The translations under genes were made by a program, and so were the position numbers. A stretch of 64,000 bases of DNA from assembly GCF_005697565.1 (NCBI RefSeq), contig NZ_CP040004.1:620001-684000 (forward strand), in the 5' to 3' direction. The notes under the pieces are model-generated. The model saw only the letters and a list, made by a program, of their open reading frames with translations. It did no database searches and was not told the origin of the DNA. Numbering within the stretch: the first letter of the stretch is position 1; every line of letters starts with the position of its first letter. This stretch comes from Candidatus Nanosynbacter featherlites (lineage in GTDB: Bacteria > Patescibacteriota > Saccharimonadia > Saccharimonadales > Saccharimonadaceae). This document shows, in pieces, positions 52,347-61,294 of this stretch.

Positions 52347-53105
52347 TCAGCCGATGAGACCGTCTTGCCGCAAGCCATCCAGTGCCGCCGCAAATCGTGG
52401 ATCGTCCTGTAACTCAGCGGTGATTTCAGCGAGTGACTGCCCACCAACATACCGACGCAAAATCTCACCCCGCATTTGGCGGAGACTGCCGGCAAACTCT
52501 GGCTGCTTGGTGTAGTGACGACTGGCAAACAATTTGCCCTTTCCCTGGGCCTTCAGTTCACTGCCATAGTCCATCAGCGCCCAGAACCACTGGCGCGGAT
52601 TTGCCCGATCCATCGTCTGCTCGACAATAGGCAATATGTCACGATCCGCCACTGCTGTCTGGTCCATAAAGAAATGATTAAGATAGACGGTGCGAATATT
52701 TGTCTCAATGAACGGTGTTGGTATTTGGTATACATAGTTTATGATGGCGCCGGCAGTATTGATACCAATACCCGGCAATGCAACAAGATCATCTAGTGTA
52801 GTCACCGGGGCGCCAGCGGCGATGGCTTGTGCTGTTTGGTGGAGATATCGAGCGCGACGGTTATAGCCCAGCCCCTGCCACGCGCGGAGCACCTCGGTCA
52901 GCTCAGCCGCTGCCAGTGACTCAATGTCCGGAAACGCTGCGGTAAACTCTTTGAACTTCATCAATACGCGAGCAACCTGGGTTTGCTGCAACATCAGCTC
53001 ACTCACCAGAACATAGTACAGGGTTGGCTGGTCACGCCATGGCATTGGCCGGTACAGTTCGCGACCTTTTTGGTGGATCAACTCCCGAAAATCATCAGTA
53101 TTCAT
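52347..53105 (-). CDS. mutY: MutY-like adenine DNA glycosylase without the Fe-S cluster
   Basis: 252 aa, HhH-GPD family. MPWRD, SELMLQQTQV (catalytic Glu36) and the hairpin LPGIGINTAGAI are MutY-like. The Asp of the usual LDGNV motif is Glu here (FIETNIRTV). The four cysteines that hold the 4Fe-4S cluster are absent, and the C-terminal MutT-like domain is missing. Clusterless MutY proteins are known in some anaerobes and lactic acid bacteria. TATACT lies 6 bases before the ATG. Confidence 0.85.
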   Translation of the reverse strand: MNTDDFRELIHQKGRELYRPMPWRDQPTLYYVLVSELMLQQTQVARVLMKFKEFTAAFPDIESLAAAELTEVLRAWQGLGYNRRARYLHQTAQAIAAGAPVTTLDDLVALPGIGINTAGAIINYVYQIPTPFIETNIRTVYLNHFFMDQTAVADRDILPIVEQTMDRANPRQWFWALMDYGSELKAQGKGKLFASRHYTKQPEFAGSLRQMRGEILRRYVGGQSLAEITAELQDDPRFAAALDGLRQDGLIG

Positions 53106-53148
53106 TGCTTTAGTATACGCGAATCAAACCCATAAGGGCTAATTATGA

Positions 53149-53154
53149 TATAAT
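53149..53154 (+). promoter_or_regulatory. -10 box of a leaderless promoter (VIT family gene)
   Basis: TATAAT, 9 bases before ATG 53164. Confidence 0.6.
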
Positions 53155-53163
53155 GGCACGGTT

Positions 53164-53697
53164 ATGAACATATTTTTTAGACGATACATTTCAGAATTTG
53201 TGTACGGTGCGGTTGACGGCACAGTCACAACCTTTGCCGTAGTGGCAGCGTCGGCCGGCGCAGGGATTTCCAGTGCGGTTATCCTCATTTTAGGCATTGC
53301 AAACCTCATTGCCGATGGTTTTTCGATGGGCGCTAGCGCCTACCTGGCAGCCAGCGCTGAGCACGAAGGATCAGCCCGCGACACCCAAAAACGGGCTTCA
53401 CCCAAAATCATTGGCTCAGTTACGTTTTTGGCCTTTGTTGCCGTGGGTAGCGTGCCAGTCTTGCCATACCTGGTTGATGTCGTTGCAGGCTCAAAAGTGC
53501 CAAGCACCACCTTGTTTTATATGAGCTCTGCACTGACGGCGGTCGCTTTCCTGACGATCGGCTTCACTAAAGGCAAAGTTGGTAATCAATCGCCATGGCG
53601 AGAAGCCGCCATCACCTTGCTCCTCGGCGCAGTTGCCGCTGGAATGGCCTACTTTGCTGGTGATGTGTTAGCGGCGTGGTTGGGCGTTCAGTTATAA
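53164..53697 (+). CDS. VIT1/CCC1-family transporter
   Basis: 177 aa with about five membrane helices. The first helix FVYGAVDGTVTTFAVVAASAGAG and LIADGFSMGASAYLAASAE are family signatures (metal-coordinating Asp/Met/Glu in helix 2). Eukaryotic relatives move Fe2+ or Mn2+ into the vacuole; bacterial ones are thought to export or store these metals. It lacks a fused ferritin domain. Its stop abuts the stop of the CYTH gene. Confidence 0.85.
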   Translation: MNIFFRRYISEFVYGAVDGTVTTFAVVAASAGAGISSAVILILGIANLIADGFSMGASAYLAASAEHEGSARDTQKRASPKIIGSVTFLAFVAVGSVPVLPYLVDVVAGSKVPSTTLFYMSSALTAVAFLTIGFTKGKVGNQSPWREAAITLLLGAVAAGMAYFAGDVLAAWLGVQL

Positions 53698-54261
53698 TCA
53701 TGTGAACATTCTGTCCTCGACAACTGAATTGAATGTTAGCTCTAGCATTTTCTCAATATCTATACCAATATCCTGATATAACTCAGTAGTGTTTTTCGTC
53801 GTCAGATCATCCTCGGCGTAGCCCAAAAGTTTCGCAGTATTTATCACTTCCTTCGCGCTATTACCTTCTATCTCAATGTAAGGTTTTAGTTTCGGCCAGT
53901 AGTCAATGACAACCTGGACGCCGCCAAGGTTATATTCTTGCCGTTTGTTTTCTTGATAGCCACGTGGTTTAATGCCAATCTTTGCTAAGATCTCTAGTGT
54001 CGTTTCTAGGTCAGAGACTTCAACTTCCCATTCGTGAGTACCATCAATAGCCTCGGCGGTTATTTCTTTGACAGTCAGAGTAGCGTGTTGCCCATCAGAG
54101 CGCAACCGTACCCAGCGATTTGGTGTCGCCGGAATTGTATCAAATACGTAACGGCGGAAATTATAACTACCAATCTCCTTAGCGCCAAGCCTCGCCAGCT
54201 TTGCCACAATATCAGCTGGAATAACATCGTATATTTTAGCTTCATACTCTATGTTTGACAC
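53698..54261 (-). CDS. CYTH-domain protein (class IV adenylate cyclase/thiamine triphosphatase-like)
   Basis: 187 aa. The EYEAK motif at the N-terminus (ExExK), paired basic residues (NRWVRLRSDG; TLTVKEI) and the acidic ending IEIEG define the triphosphate tunnel fold. It could be a CyaB-type cyclase or a tripolyphosphatase; the exact reaction cannot be told. The start is GTG 54261, with GAAAGGA 5 bases before it. Confidence 0.85.
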   Translation of the reverse strand: MSNIEYEAKIYDVIPADIVAKLARLGAKEIGSYNFRRYVFDTIPATPNRWVRLRSDGQHATLTVKEITAEAIDGTHEWEVEVSDLETTLEILAKIGIKPRGYQENKRQEYNLGGVQVVIDYWPKLKPYIEIEGNSAKEVINTAKLLGYAEDDLTTKNTTELYQDIGIDIEKMLELTFNSVVEDRMFT

Positions 54262-54271
54262 GAAAATCCTT

Positions 54272-55621
54272 TCACACTCTCACATCACCATCTTGACTCA
54301 CGTAGTTCTTGGCGCCGCTGCGGTACATGGCAGAGGGTCTATTTTTGTCATCAAACTCATATTTTATCAGCTCGCCAAAGTAGCTAAAATGACTACTTTT
54401 TGCAATTTTTAGAGTGGCGTCATCAACTATTTCTAGTTCTTCAGCCATGTTGAATGGTCGCCAATCATTAGACCATAAGCCTCTCAATCCTTTTGCTGTA
54501 TCAACGACTTCATACACACCATAATCATTGGCAAACCGCGCTTCAAACTTGCGACGGTTTTTATCAGAAGCATCACCAAATTGATCAATAATTCCTAATA
54601 TTGAATTTGCAACTATTCCTGGCACTGTATCATACGCGTTCGCCAACACCGAAACAGTTATTCCGTCATCTGTCCGCGACCAGGTGCGGCTGACAAATCC
54701 TGGATAACCACCGCTATGACCGACAATCCGCTTGCTACTTTTATCCTTTTCTATATCCAAACCGAGCCCGTAGCTACCTGCATTCGCATCATCAGCAACT
54801 TGCCATGATGGGCGCTGCATTTCCCGTTTGGAAGCATCGCTCAACAGTTTACCTGAGCCGACCTGTAGAGCAGCAAAAAATGTTACCAAGTCATGCGCCG
54901 TTGAGCAAAATCCCGTGGCTGGCTGCAGCGCGCCAGTTGTGATGTGCTGAAACGGTCGACGCTGCTGCTGCAAATCAAACCTACCATAGCCAGTTGCCAT
55001 GTAAAGTTCTGGTGAATGTTCTGCAGCGGTTTGTTTCAAATCAAGCGGTGTGATGATGTTTTCCGTCACAACATCAGCGTACGATTTGCCACTAACTTGT
55101 TCAATCACCAAACCCAGCAAGCCAAAACCAAAATTGGAATACTTGAACTCAGAATTTGGCTCAAACACTAGTTGTGACTTCATGATTTGCTGCTTGAACT
55201 CGTCTTCGTCTGGAAATTCTCCTTGAAACTGCCAAAAGCCTGACGCCTGGCCGTCACGAATCACGCCTGCTGAGTGGCTCAACAATTGACGCAAGGTTAC
55301 GTCACGCCAATGCTGGTCGCTATGCTGCGCCAGCCACGGTAGATGTGCCGTCACTAAGTCATCGATGCGTAACTTGCCGCGCTCTTGTAGCTGCATTACG
55401 GCCGTGGCGGTAAAAGTTTTTGAGTGTGAGGCGACGTGAAAGAGATGGTTGGTTGTTAATTTCTCATTATTTTCTATATTTGCCAGTCCATAAGCTTTAT
55501 GAAAAACCACCTCGCCGTCTTTGGCTATCGCGACCGTAAACCCCGGCCAGCGCGCCCACCGACTGCGCAACGTTAGCCATGAGTCGATGAATGTTAGCGT
55601 TCGTTTAGGAATTGATTTCAT
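54272..55621 (-). CDS. Serine hydrolase of the beta-lactamase class C / penicillin-binding protein family
   Basis: 449 aa. Active-site motifs are SHSK (SxxK, about residue 64), YSNFGFG (YxN) and GHSGG (HxG). There is no signal peptide, so the protein appears cytosolic, unlike true AmpC or PBPs; the family also includes esterases and D-aminopeptidases. The C-terminal about 100 residues form a separate beta-rich domain. Both AGGAGG (12 bases) and TATAAC (6 bases) precede the ATG. Confidence 0.82.
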   Translation of the reverse strand: MKSIPKRTLTFIDSWLTLRSRWARWPGFTVAIAKDGEVVFHKAYGLANIENNEKLTTNHLFHVASHSKTFTATAVMQLQERGKLRIDDLVTAHLPWLAQHSDQHWRDVTLRQLLSHSAGVIRDGQASGFWQFQGEFPDEDEFKQQIMKSQLVFEPNSEFKYSNFGFGLLGLVIEQVSGKSYADVVTENIITPLDLKQTAAEHSPELYMATGYGRFDLQQQRRPFQHITTGALQPATGFCSTAHDLVTFFAALQVGSGKLLSDASKREMQRPSWQVADDANAGSYGLGLDIEKDKSSKRIVGHSGGYPGFVSRTWSRTDDGITVSVLANAYDTVPGIVANSILGIIDQFGDASDKNRRKFEARFANDYGVYEVVDTAKGLRGLWSNDWRPFNMAEELEIVDDATLKIAKSSHFSYFGELIKYEFDDKNRPSAMYRSGAKNYVSQDGDVRV

Positions 55622-55651
55622 AGCTTTGTTATACCTCCTGATATATTACGT

Positions 55652-56062
55652 TTACGGCCACCGCTTCAGCAAAAAATCCCGATAACCCGGCGCAAGCTTG
55701 TCGGTAGCTTCGACTTCCGCCCGCGTCAACCAGACTGGACCCTCTTCACTGCCGTCACAAGCCTGAGCTGGCAATTCAACATCACCGTCAATTGTGGCCG
55801 TATAGCCAAGGATGATTTTATGGTTTTTGGCGGTGGTATCATATGGGTCGCGCACGTAAAAATCGGCTGGCGTCGCATCAATGGTGATACCTAGTTCCTC
55901 ACGCAGCTCTCGCTCCAGTGCGGCATCAGGCATCTCACCAGCATCAATATGCCCGCCCGGCAGACCAAACCCCGCATCACCCCAATGCCGCATCAACAAG
56001 GTGCGTTTGCCGTCGCTGCTATACAGCGCTACTTTTACACTGACTTCGTGTCGATCATACAT
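55652..56062 (-). CDS. NUDIX hydrolase
   Basis: 136 aa. The NUDIX box is GLPGGHIDAGEMPDAALERE then LREELG. Start ATG 56062 is proposed because TATACT (56075-56070, minus strand) lies exactly 7 bases before it. The alternative ATG 56107 adds 15 residues but would leave only 14 bases to the divergent GH5 start. The protein resembles NUDIX enzymes acting on nucleotides; the substrate is unknown. Confidence 0.85.
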   Translation of the reverse strand: MYDRHEVSVKVALYSSDGKRTLLMRHWGDAGFGLPGGHIDAGEMPDAALERELREELGITIDATPADFYVRDPYDTTAKNHKIILGYTATIDGDVELPAQACDGSEEGPVWLTRAEVEATDKLAPGYRDFLLKRWP

Positions 56063-56121
56063 TACTTCCAGTATAGCTGTTTGGCTATTATTCGGCAATT
56101 TATTCATGCTACAGTAGAGCT

Positions 56122-57114
56122 ATGAATAGTCATTCTCCCTCGTCTGCCATACCCGGTGTCAATCTGGGTGGCTGGCTAGTGCTTGAACGATGGATGACGC
56201 CAAGTGTATTCACCGGAACAGATGCGACTAATGAATATGAACTATCACAAACAGTGGATGGCGCGGCACGCATCCAACACCATCGACAAACCTTCATCCA
56301 GGAAGATGACCTCACATGGTTGGCGCAAGCTGGCATACGACTACTGCGACTGCCGATTGGTTATTGGGCACTTGAGGACCAGCCGCCGTATCTATCAGCA
56401 AAACCGCAGATTGATTGGTTGATGGACACGGCCAAACGCTATGGCCTACAGGTGCTACTCGACCTGCATGCTGCGCCTGGTGCTCAAAACGCCAGTGATC
56501 ACAGCGGTAGTGGTAATACCAGCACTGTCGGGTGGTATCAACGCACCAATAGACGGAAAACATCACAGATATTACTTGACATTGCCAATGAATATGGCAA
56601 CCATCCAGCCCTCTGGGGGATTGAGCTGCTCAATGAACCCCTGGTGACAACACGACGTCAGCGGTGGCAATTGTGGTGGTGGACGCGAAAAACGAGCCGA
56701 AAATTACGTGCTCAATTGCCGTCTCATGTGCGCATTGTAGTCTCTGATTGCTATCAGCCAGCCTGGTGGTCAGGACGAATTGGGAATAATACACTGGATA
56801 TACATCATTATCAATGCTTTTCCGACACAGACAATCAAGCAACATCGCTGACTCACCACCGTCAGGTACTTGATCAACAGTCTAGCAAATACCGTGGCTA
56901 TGCCCGTCAGCAACCATTGATCATTGGCGAGTGGAGCGCTGCCCTGCCGCCACGCACCGCCAGTGATAGTAATGAATACACCCATTGCCAATCACAATTG
57001 ACTGTGCCTTCAGGCGTTGATGCCTGGTTTTACTGGAGTTATAAGACCGAGAATCCTGGAGCCTGGAACTTTCGCGATTGCTACAGTAAGGGATGGTTTG
57101 ATGGGATGTATTAA
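56122..57114 (+). CDS. GH5-family glucan 1,3-beta-glucosidase-like enzyme
   Basis: 330 aa. GVNLGGWLVLERWMTPSVF, LLRLPIGYWAL, LDLHAAPGAQN, IELLNEP (acid/base Glu) and IIGEWSAAL (nucleophile Glu) match the exo-beta-1,3-glucanase branch of GH5, best known from fungi. No signal peptide is visible, so it should work in the cytosol on imported oligosaccharides. TACAGT 6 bases before the ATG is a weak -10. Confidence 0.88.
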   Translation: MNSHSPSSAIPGVNLGGWLVLERWMTPSVFTGTDATNEYELSQTVDGAARIQHHRQTFIQEDDLTWLAQAGIRLLRLPIGYWALEDQPPYLSAKPQIDWLMDTAKRYGLQVLLDLHAAPGAQNASDHSGSGNTSTVGWYQRTNRRKTSQILLDIANEYGNHPALWGIELLNEPLVTTRRQRWQLWWWTRKTSRKLRAQLPSHVRIVVSDCYQPAWWSGRIGNNTLDIHHYQCFSDTDNQATSLTHHRQVLDQQSSKYRGYARQQPLIIGEWSAALPPRTASDSNEYTHCQSQLTVPSGVDAWFYWSYKTENPGAWNFRDCYSKGWFDGMY

Positions 57115-57128
57115 TTAGCGGTCAATGA

Positions 57129-57134
57129 TATACT
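57129..57134 (+). promoter_or_regulatory. -10 box of a leaderless promoter (58-aa gene)
   Basis: TATACT, 6 bases before ATG 57141. Confidence 0.6.
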
Positions 57135-57140
57135 GTATAC

Positions 57141-57317
57141 ATGTCTTTTCCTAAATTAATTTATAGTATCGCAGTCCTGGTCATCATCGCCTGGGTATTG
57201 AGCCTGGTGTTTCGCCTTGCCGCTTGGTTGATCAACGGGTTGCTTTACGTTGCGGTTCTGGTTGTTATCATTGGTCTTATTGCACAATTTATCAGCCAGA
57301 AAAAGCAGCAAAAATAA
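57141..57317 (+). CDS. 58-aa membrane microprotein
   Basis: Begins MSFPKLIYSIAVLVIIAW, with two hydrophobic helices (about 6-28 and 33-50) and a basic tail ending SQKKQQK. The layout resembles the small two-helix proteins of the lmo0937/DUF5670 type. It has its own -10 box and a strong terminator 20 bases after the stop, so it is probably a real monocistronic gene. Confidence 0.75.
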   Translation: MSFPKLIYSIAVLVIIAWVLSLVFRLAAWLINGLLYVAVLVVIIGLIAQFISQKKQQK

Positions 57318-57337
57318 TTCGCCTGTCACTATAAAAT

Positions 57338-57365
57338 AATCACGGCAGTTTGTTCTGCCGTGATT
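57338..57365. terminator. Bidirectional intrinsic terminator
   Basis: Perfect 11-bp stem AATCACGGCAG / CTGCCGTGATT, 6-base loop, with T-rich runs on both sides, between the 58-aa gene (+) and aspS (-). Confidence 0.85.
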
Positions 57366-57369
57366 TATC

Positions 57370-59148
57370 TTATAAACCTAATTCTTGTAGCTGCGCTAAA
57401 TCAACTGTCGACGGTGAATCCATCATCACGTCAACGCCGGAGCCGTTCTTTGGAAAGGCCAAGGTTTCGCGGACGTTCGTTTCGTCGATGAGCTCCATGA
57501 GGATGCGGTCAACACCAAAGGCACAACCAGCGTGCGGCGGCGCACCGTATTTGAAGGCGTTGAGCATAGCACCAAACTTTTCTTCGACGTAGCTTTCGCT
57601 AAAGCCAAGCAGGTCAAACACTTTGTACAGCACCGCCGGGTTGTGGTTTCGCACGCCACCGGAGCAAATTTCGTAGCCGTTCATCACCATGTCGAATTGA
57701 TCGGCAACGATGGCGAGCTTGTCGGCATCAGTCTTCGCCGATTCCAGCGCCTTTAGGCCGCCCTTTGGCATACTAAATGGGTTATGGCCAAAATCAAGCT
57801 TCTTGCCGTGGTCGTCCCATTCATAAAACGGAAAATCAATGATCCAAGCCAAGGCTACCACGCTCGGGTCTTTCAGGTTGAACTGAGTAGCAAATTCGTT
57901 TCGCAGACGGCCAAGCACGGCGTTGACGACTGGGCGAGCATCAGCACCGAAGAAAACTGCGTCGCCATCAGCCGCGCCAGTTTTTTGTTGGATTGAAACT
58001 AGCTCCGTTTCGCTCAAGAACTTGGCAATTGGTGATTTTGCCTCGCCATCTTGGTAAGTGATGTAAGCCAAACCGCCCGCGCCTTCGCTCTTGGCAATAT
58101 CAGTGAATTGGTCGATTTGTTTACGGCTGAGGCTGGCACCGTTTTTCACGCAAATCGCCTTGATGCACTCAGCGTTTTTGAACACGCCAAATTCGGTGTT
58201 AGCAAAGACATCGGTTAGTTCAATCAGTTCCATACCAAAGCGCAAGTCTGGTTTGTCCGAGCCATACGTCTCCATGGCGTCGCGGTAGGAAATACGCGGA
58301 ATTGGCTGGCCGTTACCCACCGGCAGATCGCTCAGATCCAGCAACTTCTTGCCAGCAAACTCGGTCGCTAGCTGCCGCATCAATGGCTCGACTTCCTGGC
58401 GGACTTCCTCGCCGTCCTCAACAAAGCTCATCTCTAGATCCAGCTGATAAAACTCACCGTACAGTCGATCAGCTCGCGGATCTTCATCGCGGAAACACGC
58501 CGCCAACTGATAATATCGCGGCACGCCGCCAACCATCAGCAATTGTTTGAACTGCTGCGGTGCTTGCGGCAGAGCGTAGAACTTATTTTCCTGCAAACGA
58601 CTCGGGATCAGAAAATCACGCGCACCCTCGGGACTAGAATTTGCCAAAATCGGTGTCTGAATTTCGATAAAGTCACGGTCATCCATGTATTGATGCATGC
58701 ACCGGTACATCTCAGCGCGTTTTTTCAGCATCTGTTGCATCTTCGGACGGCGCAGGTCGAGGTAACGATACTTAAAACGCAAATCTTCACCTGCTTGATT
58801 TTCCTCGGCAAATGGCTGGATCGGCAAGGTCTCAGCACGATTGAGAATTTCCAGATTCTCCACCACAATTTCCACATCACCGCTGGCGATATTTGGATTT
58901 TTCAAACCTTCGCCGCGCTCCGTCACCACGCCGCTAGCACGAATCACAAACTCATCGCGCAAGCTTTCCGCCAAACGAAACGCTTCCGCCTGCTCAGGAT
59001 TAATCACCAGCTGCACCAAGCCGGTATGGTCGCGTAGGTCAATAAAAATCAGCCCACCGTGATCGCGTCGGGAATGCACCCAGCCAGCCACGGTAATAGT
59101 TTGACCAACAGTATCAGCCACATTGCTACTAAGAATTCGTTTCATCAT
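57370..59148 (-). CDS. aspS: Aspartyl-tRNA synthetase (bacterial type)
   Basis: 592 aa class II synthetase: N-terminal OB anticodon-binding domain (VAGWVHSRRDHGGLIFIDLRD), motif 2 FRDEDPRADR, a bacterial GAD insertion (about 285-410), and motif 3 GCAFGVDRILMELI with RETLAFPKNGSG. The stretch NGYEICSGGVRNHNP replaces the more common GGGSIR form. TATACT lies 7 bases before the first ATG (leaderless). Whether it is discriminating or also charges tRNA-Asn cannot be settled here. Confidence 0.95.
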   Translation of the reverse strand: MMKRILSSNVADTVGQTITVAGWVHSRRDHGGLIFIDLRDHTGLVQLVINPEQAEAFRLAESLRDEFVIRASGVVTERGEGLKNPNIASGDVEIVVENLEILNRAETLPIQPFAEENQAGEDLRFKYRYLDLRRPKMQQMLKKRAEMYRCMHQYMDDRDFIEIQTPILANSSPEGARDFLIPSRLQENKFYALPQAPQQFKQLLMVGGVPRYYQLAACFRDEDPRADRLYGEFYQLDLEMSFVEDGEEVRQEVEPLMRQLATEFAGKKLLDLSDLPVGNGQPIPRISYRDAMETYGSDKPDLRFGMELIELTDVFANTEFGVFKNAECIKAICVKNGASLSRKQIDQFTDIAKSEGAGGLAYITYQDGEAKSPIAKFLSETELVSIQQKTGAADGDAVFFGADARPVVNAVLGRLRNEFATQFNLKDPSVVALAWIIDFPFYEWDDHGKKLDFGHNPFSMPKGGLKALESAKTDADKLAIVADQFDMVMNGYEICSGGVRNHNPAVLYKVFDLLGFSESYVEEKFGAMLNAFKYGAPPHAGCAFGVDRILMELIDETNVRETLAFPKNGSGVDVMMDSPSTVDLAQLQELGL

Positions 59149-59201
59149 ATCTGTTAGTATAGCAAAATTAGCGCATTATTCCAATTGCATGACTGCCTGC
59201 A

Positions 59202-60233
59202 TTATGAGGCGGTTGAAGTCTTGGGTGTATTGTTGCCGCGTGGATTACGCTCAGCTACTTTGCGCAAATCCTCATGAGTATCAAATTCATCATTAATTTT
59301 CTTACCCAAAAGCGACTCCAAGACATCTTCCAAGCTCAACAGTCCAACTGTTTCACGGTATCGATTAATCACAATGAACAGATGGTGTCTGGTTTTGATG
59401 AATGCAGCCAAGGCTTGCTGCAACGATTGGTCTTCTCTGATGTAGTAGACAGCGTGTTCCATGGCGTCAATAACGTGGTGCGCTTTTTGCGATTGTTTGG
59501 TGTTATTGATGGTCACCAAATCTTGCACATACAGCATACCGACAACATGATCAATATCCCCATCAATCACTGGAAAACGACTGTGTCCTGTTTTATACAG
59601 CCCGTCCAGAACGATGGGACCCAATACTTCATCGTTACCTATACTATCAATCATGGTGCGCGGGATCATGGCGTCAGCAACCTTCATGTCTTTGAATTTG
59701 AGGCTGTTTGTAATGAGTTTCTTTTCATCTTTAGACAACGCGTCTCCAGCGTTTTTGACTATCTCCAGCAGCTCTTCGCGTGATTCGACATCCAATTCGC
59801 TGCTTTGTGACGGCACCACGGAACGGATAGCCCAAAATACTATTGCATATTTTTCAATGCAGTGAATGATTACGCCTTCGTATCGCCCATAGACGCGCTG
59901 TGAAATTTTCTGCAGTGGCGACAAGCGAGCCAGTGCGCCTGAATATAGCGCAATGACGAGCGACACCAAAAAACCAACCAGCCAGTGAAATAATTCCACG
60001 CCAATAACACTGAGCGTCACCAATAGCAATGCTGCAATCACCCGCTGCAACGAAAATAAATCAGCCAAGTACGTGCGACGTTTGAGTAGCAGTTTGGCTT
60101 CCTCGTCGCCTTGATGCGCTCGACGTTTCAATTCAAATTGGCTATGCGAAGAAAGCTGAGGATGTACGCCTAATACTAATATCAAAACAACGATAATCAA
60201 TCCATAGATAACACTTAACAGCAATATACTCAT
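59202..60233 (-). CDS. CNNM-type transmembrane protein with paired CBS domains
   Basis: 343 aa. A reduced DUF21-like membrane region (helices about 1-23, 62-82 and 85-108), then a linker (SREELLEIVKNAGDALSKDEKKLI) and two CBS motifs (VADAMIPRTMIDSI...; about 185-310). It lacks the C-terminal CorC_HlyC domain. Relatives include Mg2+ efflux proteins and so-called hemolysin-like proteins. TAAAAT lies 6 bases before the ATG. Confidence 0.85.
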   Translation of the reverse strand: MSILLLSVIYGLIIVVLILVLGVHPQLSSHSQFELKRRAHQGDEEAKLLLKRRTYLADLFSLQRVIAALLLVTLSVIGVELFHWLVGFLVSLVIALYSGALARLSPLQKISQRVYGRYEGVIIHCIEKYAIVFWAIRSVVPSQSSELDVESREELLEIVKNAGDALSKDEKKLITNSLKFKDMKVADAMIPRTMIDSIGNDEVLGPIVLDGLYKTGHSRFPVIDGDIDHVVGMLYVQDLVTINNTKQSQKAHHVIDAMEHAVYYIREDQSLQQALAAFIKTRHHLFIVINRYRETVGLLSLEDVLESLLGKKINDEFDTHEDLRKVAERNPRGNNTPKTSTAS

Positions 60234-60290
60234 GGTTTTATTTTACCTGATTTTATGCTATTATTGCTAGAGTTAATTTGGAGGACAAGA

Positions 60291-60986
60291 ATGAACGGAA
60301 AAACCTGGGGCGTATTTATCGCAATCGTAGTGACGATACTTGGTGGCATGGTATATTTGTCAGTAACACACCGCTTAGACATTAGTGATATCGCCAAAGA
60401 TCAACTCACAAAAATTATCCCTGCCGAAAAACGGAACGGCGACATTCAGGAACACACCTTTGGAAGCGACAAGCCAAAAGTTATCATCATCGAATACGGT
60501 GACTATCAATGCCCAGGCTGTCGCACAGTTGCGCCACGCATCAAATCAGCCGTCGAAAAGCACAAAGACAATGTACAGTTGATCTTCCGCAATTTCCCAT
60601 TGTCTGGACACACTCACGCTCGCTTGGCAGCATCAGTCGCTGAAGCAGCAGGTTTGCAGGGTAAATATTGGGAAATGCACGACTTGCTGTACGAAAACCA
60701 AGACGCATGGAGTAAAGCCCAAAACCACGAACGAAACGATATCTTCATGGGCTACGCCAAGCAGCTCAAGCTTGATGAATCACGCTTTAATAATGACCTT
60801 TCAAGCGACCGCGTGCTCCAAAAGATCAGTTTCGACACTGCCGTCAGTCGTGCACACGGAATCACTGCTACACCAACCATCTTCATCAACGGCAAAAAAG
60901 TTGAAGACCTCAACAGCATTGACACTGAGGTAGAAAACGCACTCAAAGCAGCAGGCGTCTCTACTGAAGAGAAAAAGGCTGAATAA
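60291..60986 (+). CDS. DsbA-like thiol-disulfide oxidoreductase, membrane-anchored
   Basis: 231 aa: N-terminal anchor (about 7-25), then a thioredoxin fold with a DsbA helical insert. Active site YGDYQCPGCRTVAP (CPGC) and cis-Pro region ITATPTIFING are visible. It should introduce or shuffle disulfides in exported proteins, such as the Cys-pair repeats of the lamin-tail protein. Start ATG 60291 with GGAGGA 5 bases upstream; an in-frame ATG at 60255 lies in the promoter (TATTAT 60259-60264). Confidence 0.9.
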   Translation: MNGKTWGVFIAIVVTILGGMVYLSVTHRLDISDIAKDQLTKIIPAEKRNGDIQEHTFGSDKPKVIIIEYGDYQCPGCRTVAPRIKSAVEKHKDNVQLIFRNFPLSGHTHARLAASVAEAAGLQGKYWEMHDLLYENQDAWSKAQNHERNDIFMGYAKQLKLDESRFNNDLSSDRVLQKISFDTAVSRAHGITATPTIFINGKKVEDLNSIDTEVENALKAAGVSTEEKKAE

Positions 60987-61004
60987 TAGATTAAACTTAC
61001 GCCA

Positions 61005-61045
61005 ATCTAAAACCGCCCAGGCCTAGCGCTCGGGCGGTTTTAGAT
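61005..61045 (+). terminator. Intrinsic terminator of the DsbA-like gene
   Basis: Perfect 14-bp stem ATCTAAAACCGCCC / GGGCGGTTTTAGAT with a 13-base loop, 19 bases after the stop. The symmetry would also allow it to work from the minus strand. Confidence 0.85.
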
Positions 61046-61048
61046 ATG

Positions 61049-61141
61049 TTATTGTGCTATGTATGTTTGCCATTCGGCAGGCACTACATCCACTGCGATC
61101 TTTTTGCGTCGGGATGACACAAAATTGATTGCTATCGGCAT
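61049..61141 (-). CDS. Possible 30-aa small ORF
   Basis: Minus strand ATG 61141 reads MPIAINFVSSRRKKIAVDVV and ends EWQTYIAQ. AAGGAG lies 9 bases upstream, one of the better Shine-Dalgarno sites in the window. The same frame stays open further upstream, so this could also be the remnant of a longer gene. The rest of the 61046-61294 gap holds no other recognisable gene or RNA. Confidence 0.35.
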   Translation of the reverse strand: MPIAINFVSSRRKKIAVDVVPAEWQTYIAQ

Positions 61142-61294
61142 GTATTTGTACTCCTTCGTACTAAATGCAGCCTCACGCGCTTCGACCTTTATTACAAACC
61201 GCAACTCAATGCTTCGGCGCGAGACACGTCAACCATAGTACCAAAGGAAATATAGCACGTCAAGTGCCTACTCCCTACTTTATTACTTTTAATT

